Origin: Ichthyophis bannanicus
Lineage: Eukaryota > Chordata > Amphibia > Gymnophiona > Ichthyophiidae
Reading direction: 5' to 3'
Assembly: GCA_033557465.1 (NCBI GenBank)
Contig: CM066043.1
Span: 111,652,278 to 111,716,277 of the forward strand
DNA: 64,000 bases
The notes beneath the pieces were generated by a model. The model was given only the letters and a program-made list of their open reading frames with translations. It did not search any database and was not told where the DNA came from. Below are positions 10,745 to 20,520 of the stretch, piece by piece (position 1 is the first letter of the stretch; each line of letters begins with the position of its first letter). The translations under genes were made by a program, and so were the position numbers.

Positions 10745-11517
10745 AGAAGCAGCCGATATGAAACAGCAATTTTTAGTTACAAAGTATCCTGCACAAGTAG
10801 TTGAACATGCATATCAAAGGGCTAGAGATTCTTCTCGCAACTCTGTTGGTACCTAAAGTTCAAAAGGGAGGTATTGGTGGTGTTTGTCCTCTCTTTTATT
10901 CTCAGGTTTCTGGGAAAATTATAAAAATTTTAAAAAAAGAGTGGCATTTGATTCAGACGTTACCAGCCTTCCGAGATACTAATTTGACTATTGCACATAA
11001 ACGCAACGTTAACCTACGGAATTTACTGGTGCCCTCAGCTTTTACAGAGAAAAGATATCTTTCCAAGTACAAAGGATAATTCCAATGCGGGAAATGCTCT
11101 GTATGTCTTAATGTTCTTCCAGTTAGAGATACATTTATTCATCCAATCACACATAAAAAAATTTTTATCAATGATTTTTCTAATTGTGATACTCCAAATG
11201 TTATTTATGTTATACAATGCCCCTGCAGTAAACTGTATGTTGGTAAGACAACTCGTAGTATCAAAATTAGGATAATGGAGCACAAAAGTTGCATCAGAAG
11301 ACAATTAGCTGATAAGCCCCTTGTTGCCCACTGGTATGACTATAAACACAAGATTACTGATCTCCAATTTTTTGTCATCAAAAAAGTGAAGACCAACTGG
11401 AGAGGGGGTGATTTGAATCGCACCATTTTAAGGTTAGAACAGAGGTATATTTACCTGTTAGATTCATTAGCCACGAGTGGTCTCAATTTGGAACAAGATT
11501 TTTCTGTTTTTCTTTAA
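10745..11517 (+). pseudogene. Penelope-like RT C-terminus and GIY-YIG endonuclease
   Basis: The C-terminal module of a Penelope-type polyprotein; the endonuclease would nick target DNA for insertion. The frame from 10801 reads IIKILKKEWHLIQTL and NLRNLLVPSAF (RT tail and linker), then a Cys pair (CGKCSVC). The GIY-YIG domain follows: VIYVIQCPCSKLYVGKTTRSIKIRIMEHK in sequence, then LAHW-type and LEQRYIYLLDSL motifs, ending at 11517. One TAA at 11077-11079 interrupts the frame. A short upstream piece (KQQFLVTKYPAQVVEHAYQRA) lies in another frame at about 10757-10830. The RT catalytic core is absent. Confidence 0.82.
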
Positions 11518-12235
11518 TGATGTTCATATGGTATTTTTTAATTATTTATTTATTGGTTAGTTATAGGTCTGTCCCCCGATATAGCATGTGTGATATTACA
11601 GTTGTTTTCTCCTGCACATCTGCCACTTTGTTTTTTGCTCCTGGTAGGTTTTTGTCCTTTGGAGGGTCTCTCTCCGTAGGTCCTTGCCGGTACTATACCA
11701 CTCTTGCACACAAGAGCCCAGGCTGTAGCATCACTCGATCTGATTAACCAGTGCGGGGTCACGTGAGTTTGAGATATACACACATGTATATCACAATCGA
11801 CATTATATGTTGACTGTATATAGCACTCACCCACTCCACAAGATTTCAGTTTTAAAGAAGGTTTTAGAGTCCGTCTTTTTTCTTATATTTAAAGAATGGT
11901 TATTTTCCTTGATACAGCGATTTTTATAGGGTCATTTTATTCATACATTTTTTATTTATGATAATTGAAGTATTTATCATTATACAATTTTGGTTTTAGT
12001 ATACCACTTTTGCTCCACCTCTTTTTTCTTGCCATTCCCGCCTTTGGAAGGTTTATTTAAATGCGCATGAGCCGGCGATCTTTAGTTTGTAGAACAGATC
12101 GAAACTAACAAAGACTGCGCGACTCTGTGAGTAATTATGAATTTGGTTTTTCAAACGTTTTTTTTAAAATAGTATTTCAGAGTTTTTTCTGATCACTGAT
12201 AGCGATTTGTAATCAATAGAAAATCTCTCCGTTTG

Positions 12236-12700
12236 TTTTGCCGTGCCACAGCACGGAGTCTCTTCAGTCTGCAGTGCACATTGAAACGAATGAAGGCTGT
12301 GTGATTTTAAAATTAAATACAGATTGGTTCTAAAAGTTTTTTTAAACAGTTTTAAAGAGTGTCTCTTCTTTTTTTAAACAGTTTTAAAGAGTGTCTAGTT
12401 TTATCATTAATAGTAGTACAACTCATATGTTACATAGAGAAGAGTCTGTTCTTAGTAAAAAAGCTCCCTGTCATTTTGCCGTGCCACAGCACGGAGTCTC
12501 TTCAGTCTGCAGTGCACATTGAAACTAATAAAGGCTGTGTGTTTTTAAAGTAAATATAGATTGGTTCTACAAGTTTCTTTAAATAGTTTTAAAGAGTGTC
12601 TAGTTTTATCATCATATGTTTACAAAGAGAAGAATTTGTTTTTAGTAGAAAAGCTCCCTGTCATTTGCCGTGCTCAACAGCTCCGTTTTTTAGATACAGT
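12236..12700. repeat. Diverged long tandem repeat in the Penelope-like element
   Basis: A unit starting TTGCCGTGCCACAGCACGGAG recurs at about 12237 and 12475, and in a decayed form at about 12665, with GAGTCTCTTCAGTCTGCAGT, GATTGGTTCT and AGTTTTAAAGAGTGTCT repeated in order. Spacing is about 238 and then about 190 bp. The core CCGTGccacaGCACGG is partly self-complementary. Confidence 0.75.
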
Positions 12701-13169
12701 CATTTCTTTAGATACAATTTTTTTAGTTCACACTTCATATAGAGAGATATAATATTTTTATCTAGGTTCTGTAGTTTTTATGTATGGTTTCACACAAAAC
12801 GACATGCCAATTATTAGGTGGTTTCTTAAAGTATTTTTCAGTCAAGGGTATGTTGTACAGATCAATATGCATTTTTCTCTTGCTCCTGCTGCGGTCTCTT
12901 TTTATACATATGGTTGTTATATATATGTTTTTAAATGCACATTGATAGACAATATCTGTTCATATTTACTTATTATTTATTATTGATTTTTCATATAGTT
13001 TGTTTTGCTCATGGTAATATTGTTTTAATTGTATAAACAGATTAGATTTAACTAATGTCACGAGTTGAATGGTTCTCAGTCTCAAGATAAGGTATTTATG
13101 TACTTATTTATTTATTATTATAGACTAGACTATATATAATTAATTAGACTATATATAATTAATTAACAG

Positions 13170-13225
13170 ATTTTTTTATATACCGCTCCTTCCATTGATC
13201 AGATGCGGTTTACATGGAACAACAG
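13170..13225 (-). repeat. L2/SINE 3'-tail-like fragment
   Basis: The reverse complement reads like the shared tail of L2 and L2-tailed SINEs: GTAAACCGCATCTGATCA followed by GGAGCGGTATATAAAAAAAT. Compare TGTAAACCGCTCTGATGCGC at 43120 and GGGGCGGTATAGAAG at 32075. Only the tail is evident. Confidence 0.5.
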
Positions 13226-13622
13226 TAAACAGGGAGAGCTGTTTTTACAGATAACAATTGGAACTTACATTTAACAATTAACAAATTGTAAACTATGTTC
13301 AAAGGAACAGAATTAAACTATATACAGAGTTATTTGTTATTCATTATGTATGTAGAATGGTTTTATTCCTTTTAGTCTTCATGTTGTTATCACTATAAGA
13401 TTAGCTTTATTTGATTGTGTTTCATATTGTATTATGGTTTTATCTGTTATTTAAGTTCCATGCACTTTTATCCCTCCTATATATATGTTTTTAAACTAAT
13501 ATATTTATAAGTATGGCTTTTATAATGATAATAACAGATATGAAATTTATTTCGTTTTAATTTATAATATTTTAACATCTGTTCTCTTTGCGTTTAATGC
13601 ATGTATATGTTTTATAATTTAT

Positions 13623-13758
13623 GTTTTTTATGTTTTAGTACCTTTACCTGGTTTGCCCCTGACAAAGGTAGCGAAACACGGCCTGTGTCGGGCTGGTAAT
13701 AGGTCAATATCTTCAATAAAGTTTGGTTTTTCCATGACTATCACGTTTTAGACTGTGT
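13623..13758. repeat. Right inverted arm of the Penelope-like element
   Basis: Inverted complement of the left arm 10571-10706, ending CTATCACGTTTTAGACTGTGT. It contains an AATAAA-like signal near 13712 (CTTCAATAAAG). Confidence 0.85.
13655..13693 (+). ncRNA. Candidate hammerhead-type motif, right arm (core mutated)
   Basis: Same fold as 10636-10674, but on the plus strand, the sense strand of the endonuclease. The core reads CUGACAA instead of CUGACGA: position 13664 is A where the left arm has G, a change expected to abolish cleavage. Stems I (GCCC/GGGC) and III (ACAC/GUGU) are intact. Confidence 0.45.
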
Positions 13759-13793
13759 TTTGGTGTTCCACGTGATTTCTTGCCTTTCTGTGT

Positions 13794-13994
13794 CCGGCCG
13801 GAGGCCGAGTCAGAAAAAAGCCTTTCCTTTTGGTGCTGACGACTTCGAAGTGCCTTGGAAGACATTTTTCCACATGGTCCACATGTCTTAGGATCGTGGT
13901 CAGGACCGAAGCACCGAAGGCAGCAGTCGTGTGTGTCGGTGAGAGACATCAGCTTCTTGCACCGATCACACTTTTTAAACCCACTGGAAGCCAT
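13794..13994 (-). pseudogene. DIRS gag N-terminus, A2
   Basis: Starts at 13994 with MASSGFKKCDRCKKLMSLTD and continues with HDCCLRC, CGPCGKMSSKALRSR and KERLFSDSASGR, then runs into the Penelope-like element. It carries the same N-terminal cysteine cluster as A1 and A3. The rest of the protein resumes, left of the insertion, at 10570. Confidence 0.8.
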
Positions 13995-14244
13995 CGGGGA
14001 AAAACGAGTCCCCATGAGGTCAAAGGACCGGCCTTCCAGGGAAAAAGAAAAAAAGGGCGCGAATGCCAGCCACAAAGGGCAAAAACCAAAAAAAGAAGAT
14101 CGGGCTCGATACCGGTGTACCGAACCCGGCGTGAGGGGAACCGGCGTTGAACCGGAGAAAAAAATAGCGAAGGATCGCCAAAAAATCTAACTATTTTCCG
14201 GGAGGACTAGGACACACGTCCGGTGGGCTTCACGGAAAAAGACA

Positions 14245-14403
14245 GACTGGGCAAGATGGCACCTTTAGGCGGGAAGGGAACCGCGCATGCGTGCCTGCAT
14301 TCCCAAAGGCTTTCATGGAAAGCTGGGGAAATGCTCCGCAAGGGCTCCATCGACGTCAATGTCACCCATATGTGAGGACTGACCTTCCTGCTTGGTCCTG
14401 GAG
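14245..14403. repeat. Right ITR of A2
   Basis: Inverted complement of the left ITR 5418-5600 from the AAGATGGCACC block to the GGACTGACCTTCCTGCTTGG edge. It ends CTGGAG next to AATGTATG of B1. Confidence 0.85.
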
Positions 14404-15669
14404 AATGTATGAACTTATTCTGGCCGACAACATGGAGGCCTGAAAGCATCGACGGCCAAAGGCATTGAGAGTTCTTGTCTCACGGCCCGGGGGATTAGAT
14501 GAATGCCTCTTAGCACTTTTAATTCAACGCATTGCTGATTCAACAACCATGGAATGGTGTGGTAACTGTGTCTTCTGGAAACCAGGACACTGCGGTACCC
14601 GGTACATGGTATCGAGTCTTTGAGAATGTGGAGACACCATTAAAGGTGTTTCCCACATCCTAAACATGAGGTCATGCAATATCTGATGAAGGGGTAAGGT
14701 CGCGGCTTCCTTAGATGCTGCCGGATATTGAAGAATTTCAAGCTCTTGGTTCCTTCTCGGAGGTCACCATAATCGAGAGGTCCCGAGCCACATCCCGTAT
14801 AAAGTCTTGAAAAGACATGTCTTCCGGTGGAGACATTCAGCATTGTGGGGAAGGAGCAGGATCTTCCGGAAGAGTCTCTCTGGTACCGATGGATTCATCA
14901 GAAGAATCAGAATTGGACGACTCAAAGTATCGACGGGCCAGGTGCGCCCGCCTGGCCCGATGACGGTACCAATCAAAATCAGCATCGGAATGCCTCGGTG
15001 CCAGACATTGATTCCAGGGCTGGCATGGGTGGTAGCATGGAGAGCGGCGCAATGGTCAATGCCGATACCTCCAGTACCAGTACCGATGGCTGCGTAACCG
15101 ATTGTAGAGGCTTTAGTGGTACCAAGGCCACCAGCAATGCTGCAAGACTCCACTCAATGGCTAGGATACATTGATCCATGGAGCCAGCCGATGCCTGGGT
15201 ATCAGTACCCAAAGAGTGGGCCACGACCCCGGAACATGGCATTAAGAACTCTCCAGCATCTTGGGACCCCGATAATGCTTTGAAGGCAAAGACCTCCCCC
15301 GGGGCTGTTTGGCCGGTGTATTCTCCTCTAGGGCAATGCTTGAAGCATCCCGATGCTTAGAAGGAGATCTACCCTTGAGGACCGACCAGTCTTCGAAGAC
15401 GACCTGGGTTTCGTTACCTGAGATCCATGGGAGGAAGATGAAGCCCTGGACGATGTCGATGCCATGGACACTGCATCCAAGGCAATGAGGATGTCGGGTT
15501 TCGCAGCTCTATTATGCAGGCCCCTCTTTGTCATCTTTCTGCAGAGGAGACATTCCGACAGTGAATGGTCTGATCCCAAGCATTTAAGACACCAGTCATG
15601 GGTGTCAGTAGCAGAAATGGTACTGCTACACTTGGAACACTTTTTGAAACCACTAGTTGGTTTCTCCAT
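14404..15669 (-). pseudogene. DIRS gag N-terminal two thirds, B1
   Basis: The start is set at 15669 (MEKPTSGFKKCSKC). The cysteine cluster C-x2-C, HDWCLKC, C-x2-C at the N-terminus matches B4 and B5. Serine-rich and Pro/Val/Thr-rich parts follow in several frames (15242-14979, 15153-14764, 14843-14640), showing many indels. The 3' third is across A2 at 5000-5417. Confidence 0.75.
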
Positions 15670-15889
15670 TTTGAGGAAGAAAGGGGCCCTAAGGCCCAAA
15701 AAGGTGCCTAAGCATCTAGAGGGAAAGATCCTCCAAGAAAAAAAAAAAAAGGTTTTAAGGCAAGAAAATAGAAGAAGAAAAGAACACCAGTGATACCAGT
15801 GCTGGCGTCGATGGGAAGGCAGATGCACCACAAAAAGGAAAGATTTTCTGTGGTGACAGGAATTGCTCCCTGTCGGCTCCGCATAAAAC

Positions 15890-16058
15890 AAAAAAACTGA
15901 GAAGGGAGAGTTGGAAAGGCAGGAAGGCAGCAGCGCAGGCGCAATGGGATACTCCCAAAAGCTTTCCTATTGGACGCTGGGAAGCGTTCCTGCATAGGCT
16001 CCGTCGGTGCCGACCTCACCCATATGTGAAGACCACATTCCTGCTTGTTCCTGGAGAT
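15890..16058. repeat. Right ITR of B1
   Basis: Matches the right ITRs of B2-B5: GGCAGCAGCGCAGGCGC, CTCCCAAAAGCTTTCCTATTGG, then ACCCATATGTGAAGACCACA and TTCCTGCTTGTTCCTGGAGAT. It ends at about 16058, where unrelated sequence starts. Confidence 0.8.
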
Positions 16059-17235
16059 CTTATTTTAGACAGGCCTCCCCTGATACTTGGTCCATTGAAC
16101 AGGGTCTCCAGGAGCCGGTTTAACACCAAAAATTAGTATTATTAGTATTCAGATCATGCCTTTCCAGGAGATTGAGACGAGCTACAGTATGCATTTCCCT
16201 GTCTCCAAAGGGCTCACAATCTAAGTTTGTACCTGCAATTTCCAACCTAATCAGGATTCCTCAGTCTCCCTATTGTCCTTTCATGCCTACATACATATAA
16301 TAAATTGTAATCCTGTTATTTTCATTTGTTCTTCTTTTCTGATGTCTTATTTACCCCTTGTACCCCCTTGTGATTTTATCATAAACCATTTTACAATATG
16401 CAGTACATCAAATAAATGTGAAAATGTACTGCTACCTCCATGCAACAAACTCTTTATTTAAATTGAGTAAAGAAAGAGTTCATCAAACAGAAAGAGAAAT
16501 ATTGCTACAAGAAAAGCTGCAAAATGTAACCAGTGCAAATTTAAGATCCCCAGTTTTAAAGATCATAGTATGTGAATGACAACATTTTAAAACTGAGGGC
16601 TTCTGCAGAGAAAGAAAGAAAGAACAGAACCTAAGTGGATGCAGCAGAAGAAAGGTACATAAGAAAAAAAGAAAGAAGAGTCTCATAAAGGAACAAAAGA
16701 AAAAAAGCTGGTGCAGAAAGATAGAGGGGGTCTGGAAAGGAGCACAAGTGTATCCAGAAAAAAATGAGAAGGGAGACTGATGCAGTGAGACAAAGGACAT
16801 ATGGACAGGAACATCAGAATAAGGTAGATGATGAAAGAAAGGAAGCTTGGAATGGAGTACTAGAAAGAAAGCTGAGGAGGTTTAGAAACACAGGAAAGGG
16901 GCTATACATTTCACGCAAAGGTAAACGTTTGTGGCTTTTTAAATTACTAGCACTCTGCCTGGGAGCTCTTAAAAGGGTTTTGGTACAAAGTTACATTATT
17001 TTTGGTGCTTTAATTTAAAAGGGGAAATATTTTCTTTAGTGGGGTAGGTTTAAAACTTTGTTTTAGTATCTTTCTCACCTCTTTGAAGCTGCTGACACCT
17101 TATCAGGTGTTAGTTCCCTCCCTACCCCCCACCAACTCCCACACACCCCTAGTGAGCAGTCTTGCTTTATAGACCACTTCCCTAATTAACTACACACAGG
17201 GACTTGGAACAGCACATTTTGAACACACTTAAAAG
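16059..17235. other. Unassigned intergenic/repeat-derived stretch
   Basis: No convincing ORF or mobile-element signature. There is a phrase reminiscent of repeat tails (CCAAAGGGCTCACAATCTAAG, 16207-16227), an AT-rich part and a purine-rich, GAAA-rich part at 16600-16900. The two short ORFs at 16483-16800 and 16764-17018 are low-complexity readings of this purine-rich strand. Confidence 0.5.
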
Positions 17236-18755
17236 AGATTTTGAGGCAAGATGGTGCCCTGAGAGGGCTACATTCCGGAGGTCTGGTGCAGTCTTTGGTG
17301 AGCGACCTACCCTTGTGCGTTATGCCGAAGCACAATGGCAAGCAGCCGCACTGTTCGGCTGGAGCGGTTGTGGAAGGAAGTTGTCAGCTTACCCTTGATG
17401 CTCTGGGAGTCCGGTCGGTGAAAGGAGAGCTTACTGCCTTGAACTGCTCTGGATGTTTTCCTTTGGAACGGAGCATGGAGGGGACTTCGTTGAGCCCTGA
17501 AGAAAGGGCATTTCCCTGGCAACCCAGAAGTGCTTCTGCAAGGGGGAGGGGGGGGGGTCAGTTCCTCCGACTGCTGGAATTACTTTGCCGGTAGGAGGTG
17601 GTGTTCTGGGCTGCCCCCATGCTCAATATTCTCCCGCGTGCAAGGCTTTAGTTTGTGGTGTGGATGCCTTGCCAGATGATTAGTTGGGGAGTGGATTTGG
17701 AGTGTCTTCTTCGGGGAAGGAGCCCATAATCACCATGGAGGTGCTGTGGAACTCAATTAAGTCATTGGATGAGTCTCTCCATTTAAGTTTGACACAACTC
17801 TCTTTGAAGGTGGAATCTGTTACAGAACTGGTTTCTGCTCAGAAGAATGAAGTGGTCCAGCATTAGGGCAGACTCAAACAACTGGAAGGGCAAGAGGTGG
17901 AGTTTGGTGCCTTTAAGGAAGCACAAGTTAAAGGAAAGCTTTGGGCTTTGGAGGAAGGTGGAATTTTTGGAGAATCAGATTAGGAGGAATAACTTGTGGT
18001 TTCTTAGGTTTCCTTGGTCCCCACTGCTTGGACCAGTGGAGCTGGTGAAGAAATATTTGGTCATGATCCTGGGGTGCCCAGCAGACAATCTTCCACCGGT
18101 GGCTCAGTTGTTTTATGTGCCTTTTTCCAGCATTGGCTCTGGTAGCCCTAGCCGTCCTCAAGAGCAGATGGACTTGATCAGATTTCTGGAAGGCTCTCTG
18201 GAACTGGTAACATCTCGTAGTACTCTGCTGGTCACTTTCATGTTTCAGCAGGACAAAGTTTGTTTTAGATCTGTACTTTAGGCATATACAAGAGCAGTTT
18301 ATGAATTTGGTTGTTTGTGTATTTCTTGATGTTTCCAAACAGACTCAGGCCTGGCGAAGGGAGTTCTTGGCCCTACAGTCTAGGGTCCTTTCGCTTCATG
18401 GGTCCTGGCTTTTAACATTTCCTTCTTTATGTTATGTTAGTTTTGGGGGGCAGAATTATTACTTTAATGAACCAAAGCAGATCTTAGAGCTTATTATTTC
18501 TAAGGAGGGATCTCTGGAGCTTAATGGGGGAGCTCCATAGTGTGCATTCTATTGACAAAATTTCTCCTTAGTTCTCTCTGTAATAAAATGTATTTTCTTA
18601 ATTTTTTTTGTTCTTGCCTCCCTTATTGTGGGTGGATGAGTAGGCACATTTTTTCTTCTCTATTGTATATTTCTTATTGTTTATTGATGTATATTATATT
18701 GGCTATATTGTTATTGTGAATGGTTTAGAAATATAAAATAAAAGATTTAACTGCT
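17236..18755 (+). mobile_element. L1-like ORF1-only retroposon, copy 1
   Basis: Begins near a GCAAGATGGTGCC motif, the kind of start seen in L1-type elements. It has a decayed ORF1, about 200 bp of 3' UTR and an AATAAAAG-type A-rich end near 18740. There is no ORF2 (endonuclease/RT). Same architecture as copy 2 at 21361-25994. No clear target duplication is visible around this copy. Confidence 0.65.
17320..18540 (+). pseudogene. L1-like ORF1 protein, copy 1
   Basis: Relative of L1/Tx1 ORF1 RNA-binding, nucleic-acid-chaperone proteins. Segments in shifting frames: an N-terminus (MPKHNGKQPHCSAG) at 17322-17594, a coiled-coil-like stretch (LDESLHLSLTQLSLKVESV) at 17684-17866, then the RRM-like core with RRNNLWFLRFPWSPLL, VKKYLVMILGCPADNLPP and LVTFMFQQDK at 17930-18281. 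The C-terminal domain at 18301-18540 has FLDVSKQTQAWRREFLAL and FNEPKQILELI. Several frameshifts make it non-functional. Confidence 0.72.
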
Positions 18756-18850
18756 TTTTCTCGGAAAGGACAGCTGGGAAACCGGCTGGTACTTTGGTAG
18801 GTCTCTCTCTCTTCTGCTTTAACAGATACCTAAGCTCCACCAACTAAACA

Positions 18851-19776
18851 ATGGCTGGGAAAAATCGTATCGCCAAAGTTGTTGCCCCGTTACAGCTTCT
18901 GCCTCTGTCCAGAGGTCCCAATGCCAGTTGAAGGACCGGTTTCATGTGCAGGATGCTTGCATACTGAAGCTCTCAGGAAACAAGTGGAGGAACTCAGAGA
19001 GGTGACGAGGCTGAGGCGCATTCAAGACAGTGAGAAGTACATTGATGAGATGCTTCTTGCAACATCCAAGCTCTCCAGCAGAGGAGAAGATGGGGAGCCT
19101 ACAGAATGACAAAGGTTGGACACAAGTAACCAGGGCCTGCCGAACCACCATCCAACTTCTCCAACCCTTGAATTGAAGAACCATTATGCAGCCCTGGAAG
19201 TGGAGGTGGTGAAAGTTCCCCTGGAAAGGGAAGAACCAGAGCTCGAGCACCCCACAGTTGCAAAATCAGTGACCACAAGGAAGTGAAGGGTAGTGGTGGT
19301 TGGTGACTCTTCTGAGGGGTACTGAGGCGTCCATCTGCTGACCAGACTTGATGTACAGAGAGGTATGCTGTCTGCCAGGTACAAAATCCAAGATGTTACG
19401 GAGAGTCTGCAGAGACTCATCAAACCCAGTGACTATTAGCCCAATGTTGCCAATACATGTCGGCACAAATGATACTGCCAGGTAACCCTCTGAGCGTATC
19501 AAAAGTGACTTCATGGCTCTGGGACAGAGGGTGAAGCAGATAGGGGCGCAGGTGGTGTTCTCTTCAATCCTCCCTGTTGAGGGTAAAGGCCAAGGCAGAG
19601 AAGCTCACATCCTGGAGATGAATGCATGGCTGTGTGGATGGTGTCAGAGTGTTTTGGTTTCCTGGACCATGGGATGCTGTTACAAGAGTTGCACAACAGA
19701 GATGGTGTTCATCTGTCCAAGAAAGGTCGACGTGTCTTCAGTAGCAGACTGGCTAATCTATTGAAGAGGGCTTTAA
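18851..19776 (+). pseudogene. CR1 ORF1 (zinc-finger/coiled-coil plus SGNH esterase), copy a
   Basis: ORF1 proteins of CR1 bind RNA and carry an esterase-like domain. The N-terminal part has CAGC and a Glu/Arg-rich helix (EALRKQVEELREVTRLRR; 18940-19020). The esterase-like domain has GDSSEG at 19300 (normally GDSxxRG) and HVGTNDTA at 19456, then SDFMALGQRVKQIGAQVVFS at 19503-19562, FLDHGM and DGVHLSKKGRRVFSSRLANL. Frames change several times and it is broken. Confidence 0.75.
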
Positions 19777-19839
19777 ACTAGATTCTTTGGGGATGGGTGA
19801 AGAAAGCCCCCAGGTAAGTAAAAGCCCCCAGGTAAGTGA

Positions 19840-20450
19840 AACATTAAATACCTTTATGATTGTGTCTGATGATCTTAAAGTAGCTAAACAGGTAGAAAAG
19901 GTGACAACGAAAGCTAAAAGGATGCTTGGGTGCATAGGGAGAGGAATGGCCAGCAGAAGAAAGGAGGTGATAGTGCCTTTGTATAAGTCTTTGGTGCAAC
20001 CTCATTTGGAGTATTATGTGCAATTCTGGATACCATACCTTTAAAAGGATATAAACAGGCTGGAGTCAGTAGAGAGGGTGGCTACAAAAATGGTTAGTGG
20101 TCTTCATTATAAAGCAAATGAGGACAGACTTAAAGATCTTAATATGTACACCTTAGAGGAAAGGCGGGAGAGAGGTGATATGATTGTGACGTTTAAATAC
20201 CTCTGTGGCATAAACGCACAGGAGGAGAGCCTCTTTCAATGGAAAGCAAGCTCTGCTACGAGAGGACATGAGATGAAGGTGAAAGAGGATAGATTCAGGA
20301 GTGATATGCGGAAATATTTCTTTTCGGAAAGAATGGTGGATCCGTGAAATAGTCTCCCAGTGGAGGTAGTAGAGATGAGGACAGTATCTGAATTCAAAAA
20401 AGTATGGGACAAACACAGAGGATCTCTAAAGGAAAAAAGGGGACCGTTGT
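19840..20450 (+). pseudogene. CR1 ORF2 C-terminal end, copy a
   Basis: Reads MIVSDDLKVAKQVEKVTTKA, PLYKSLVQPHLEYYVQFW, RATKM-type sequence (RVATKMVSGLHYKA), LEERRERGDMIVTFKYL, ATRGHEMKVKEDRF and RKYFFSERMVDP, with stops at 20042 and 20345. This is the conserved C-terminus after the RT domain in CR1. The active site is missing. Confidence 0.85.
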
Positions 20451-20520
20451 AGTGGTTGATATGGAAGGACAGACTAGATAGGCCATTTGGTCTTTTTCTA
20501 TCGTCATGTTTCTATGTTTC

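Larger units (their letters stand above)
11518..13622. other. AT-rich 3' region of the Penelope-like element
   Basis: No coding sequence is recognisable. The region holds diverged tandem units (12236-12700), a duplicated TAGACTATATATAATTAATTA at about 13126-13165, and a minus-strand SINE/L2 tail-like stretch at 13170-13225. Whether all of it is original element sequence or partly later insertion is unclear. Confidence 0.5.
10571..13793 (+). mobile_element. Penelope-like retroelement, 5'-truncated, with inverted terminal arms
   Basis: A 3.2-kb insertion in the gag of A2. It has inverted arms of about 136 bp (10571-10706 and 13623-13758), the C-terminal end of a Penelope-type RT, a GIY-YIG endonuclease ORF on the plus strand and a long AT-rich region with tandem repeats. 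A 16-bp target duplication flanks it. Most of the RT is missing. Inverted or direct pseudo-LTR arms are typical of Penelope-like elements (family knowledge). The 35 bp between the right arm and the right duplication (13759-13793) have no counterpart on the left. Confidence 0.85.
5418..14403 (-). mobile_element. DIRS family A copy A2, split by a Penelope-like element
   Basis: Full-length family A element with both ends: left ITR 5418-5600, ICR 5684-5787, YR 5910-6950, RNase H/methyltransferase-like region 6932-7740, RT 7714-8800, gag 8922-10570 plus 13794-13994, right ITR 14245-14403. It sits in the gag of B1 without an evident long target duplication; the flanks are TAA on the left and AAT on the right. 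Its gag is split by a 3.2-kb Penelope-like element. Confidence 0.9.
4337..16058 (-). mobile_element. DIRS family B copy B1, split by A1 and A2
   Basis: Family B element with an RT fragment (4337-4990), gag pieces (5000-5417 and 14404-15669) and a right terminal repeat (about 15890-16058). A1 is inserted in its RT and A2 (5418-14403) in its gag. Across A2 the family B gag resumes at the homologous position: it stops after CCCATATAGAG and continues with CTTATTCTGGCCGACAACATG, matching 47740-47780 of B5. The 3' half (RNase H, recombinase, left ITR) must lie left of A1, outside the window. Many stops and indels mark it as an older copy than B4 and B5. Confidence 0.85.
18756..20520 (+). mobile_element. 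CR1 LINE copy a, internally deleted
   Basis: Carries ORF1 (about 18851-19776) directly followed by the C-terminal end of ORF2 (about 19840-20450). The endonuclease and most of the RT are absent. It ends with GGCCATTTGGTCTTTTTCTATC and TCATGTTTCTATGTTTCTA, a CR1-type 3' terminus. The same 3' terminus recurs, inverted and in tandem, at 27131-27345. A duplicated AGCCCCCAGGTAAGT lies at the deletion joint (19805-19838). Confidence 0.8.

Noticed and set aside
14807..15174. Plus-strand ORFs over the B1 gag
   Set aside because: Antisense of the repeat-rich gag segment, no recognisable domain.
17097..17235. Possible host gene exon near the CCCTACCCCCC tract
   Set aside because: No open frame with splice signals or recognisable protein; it directly precedes an L1-like element start.
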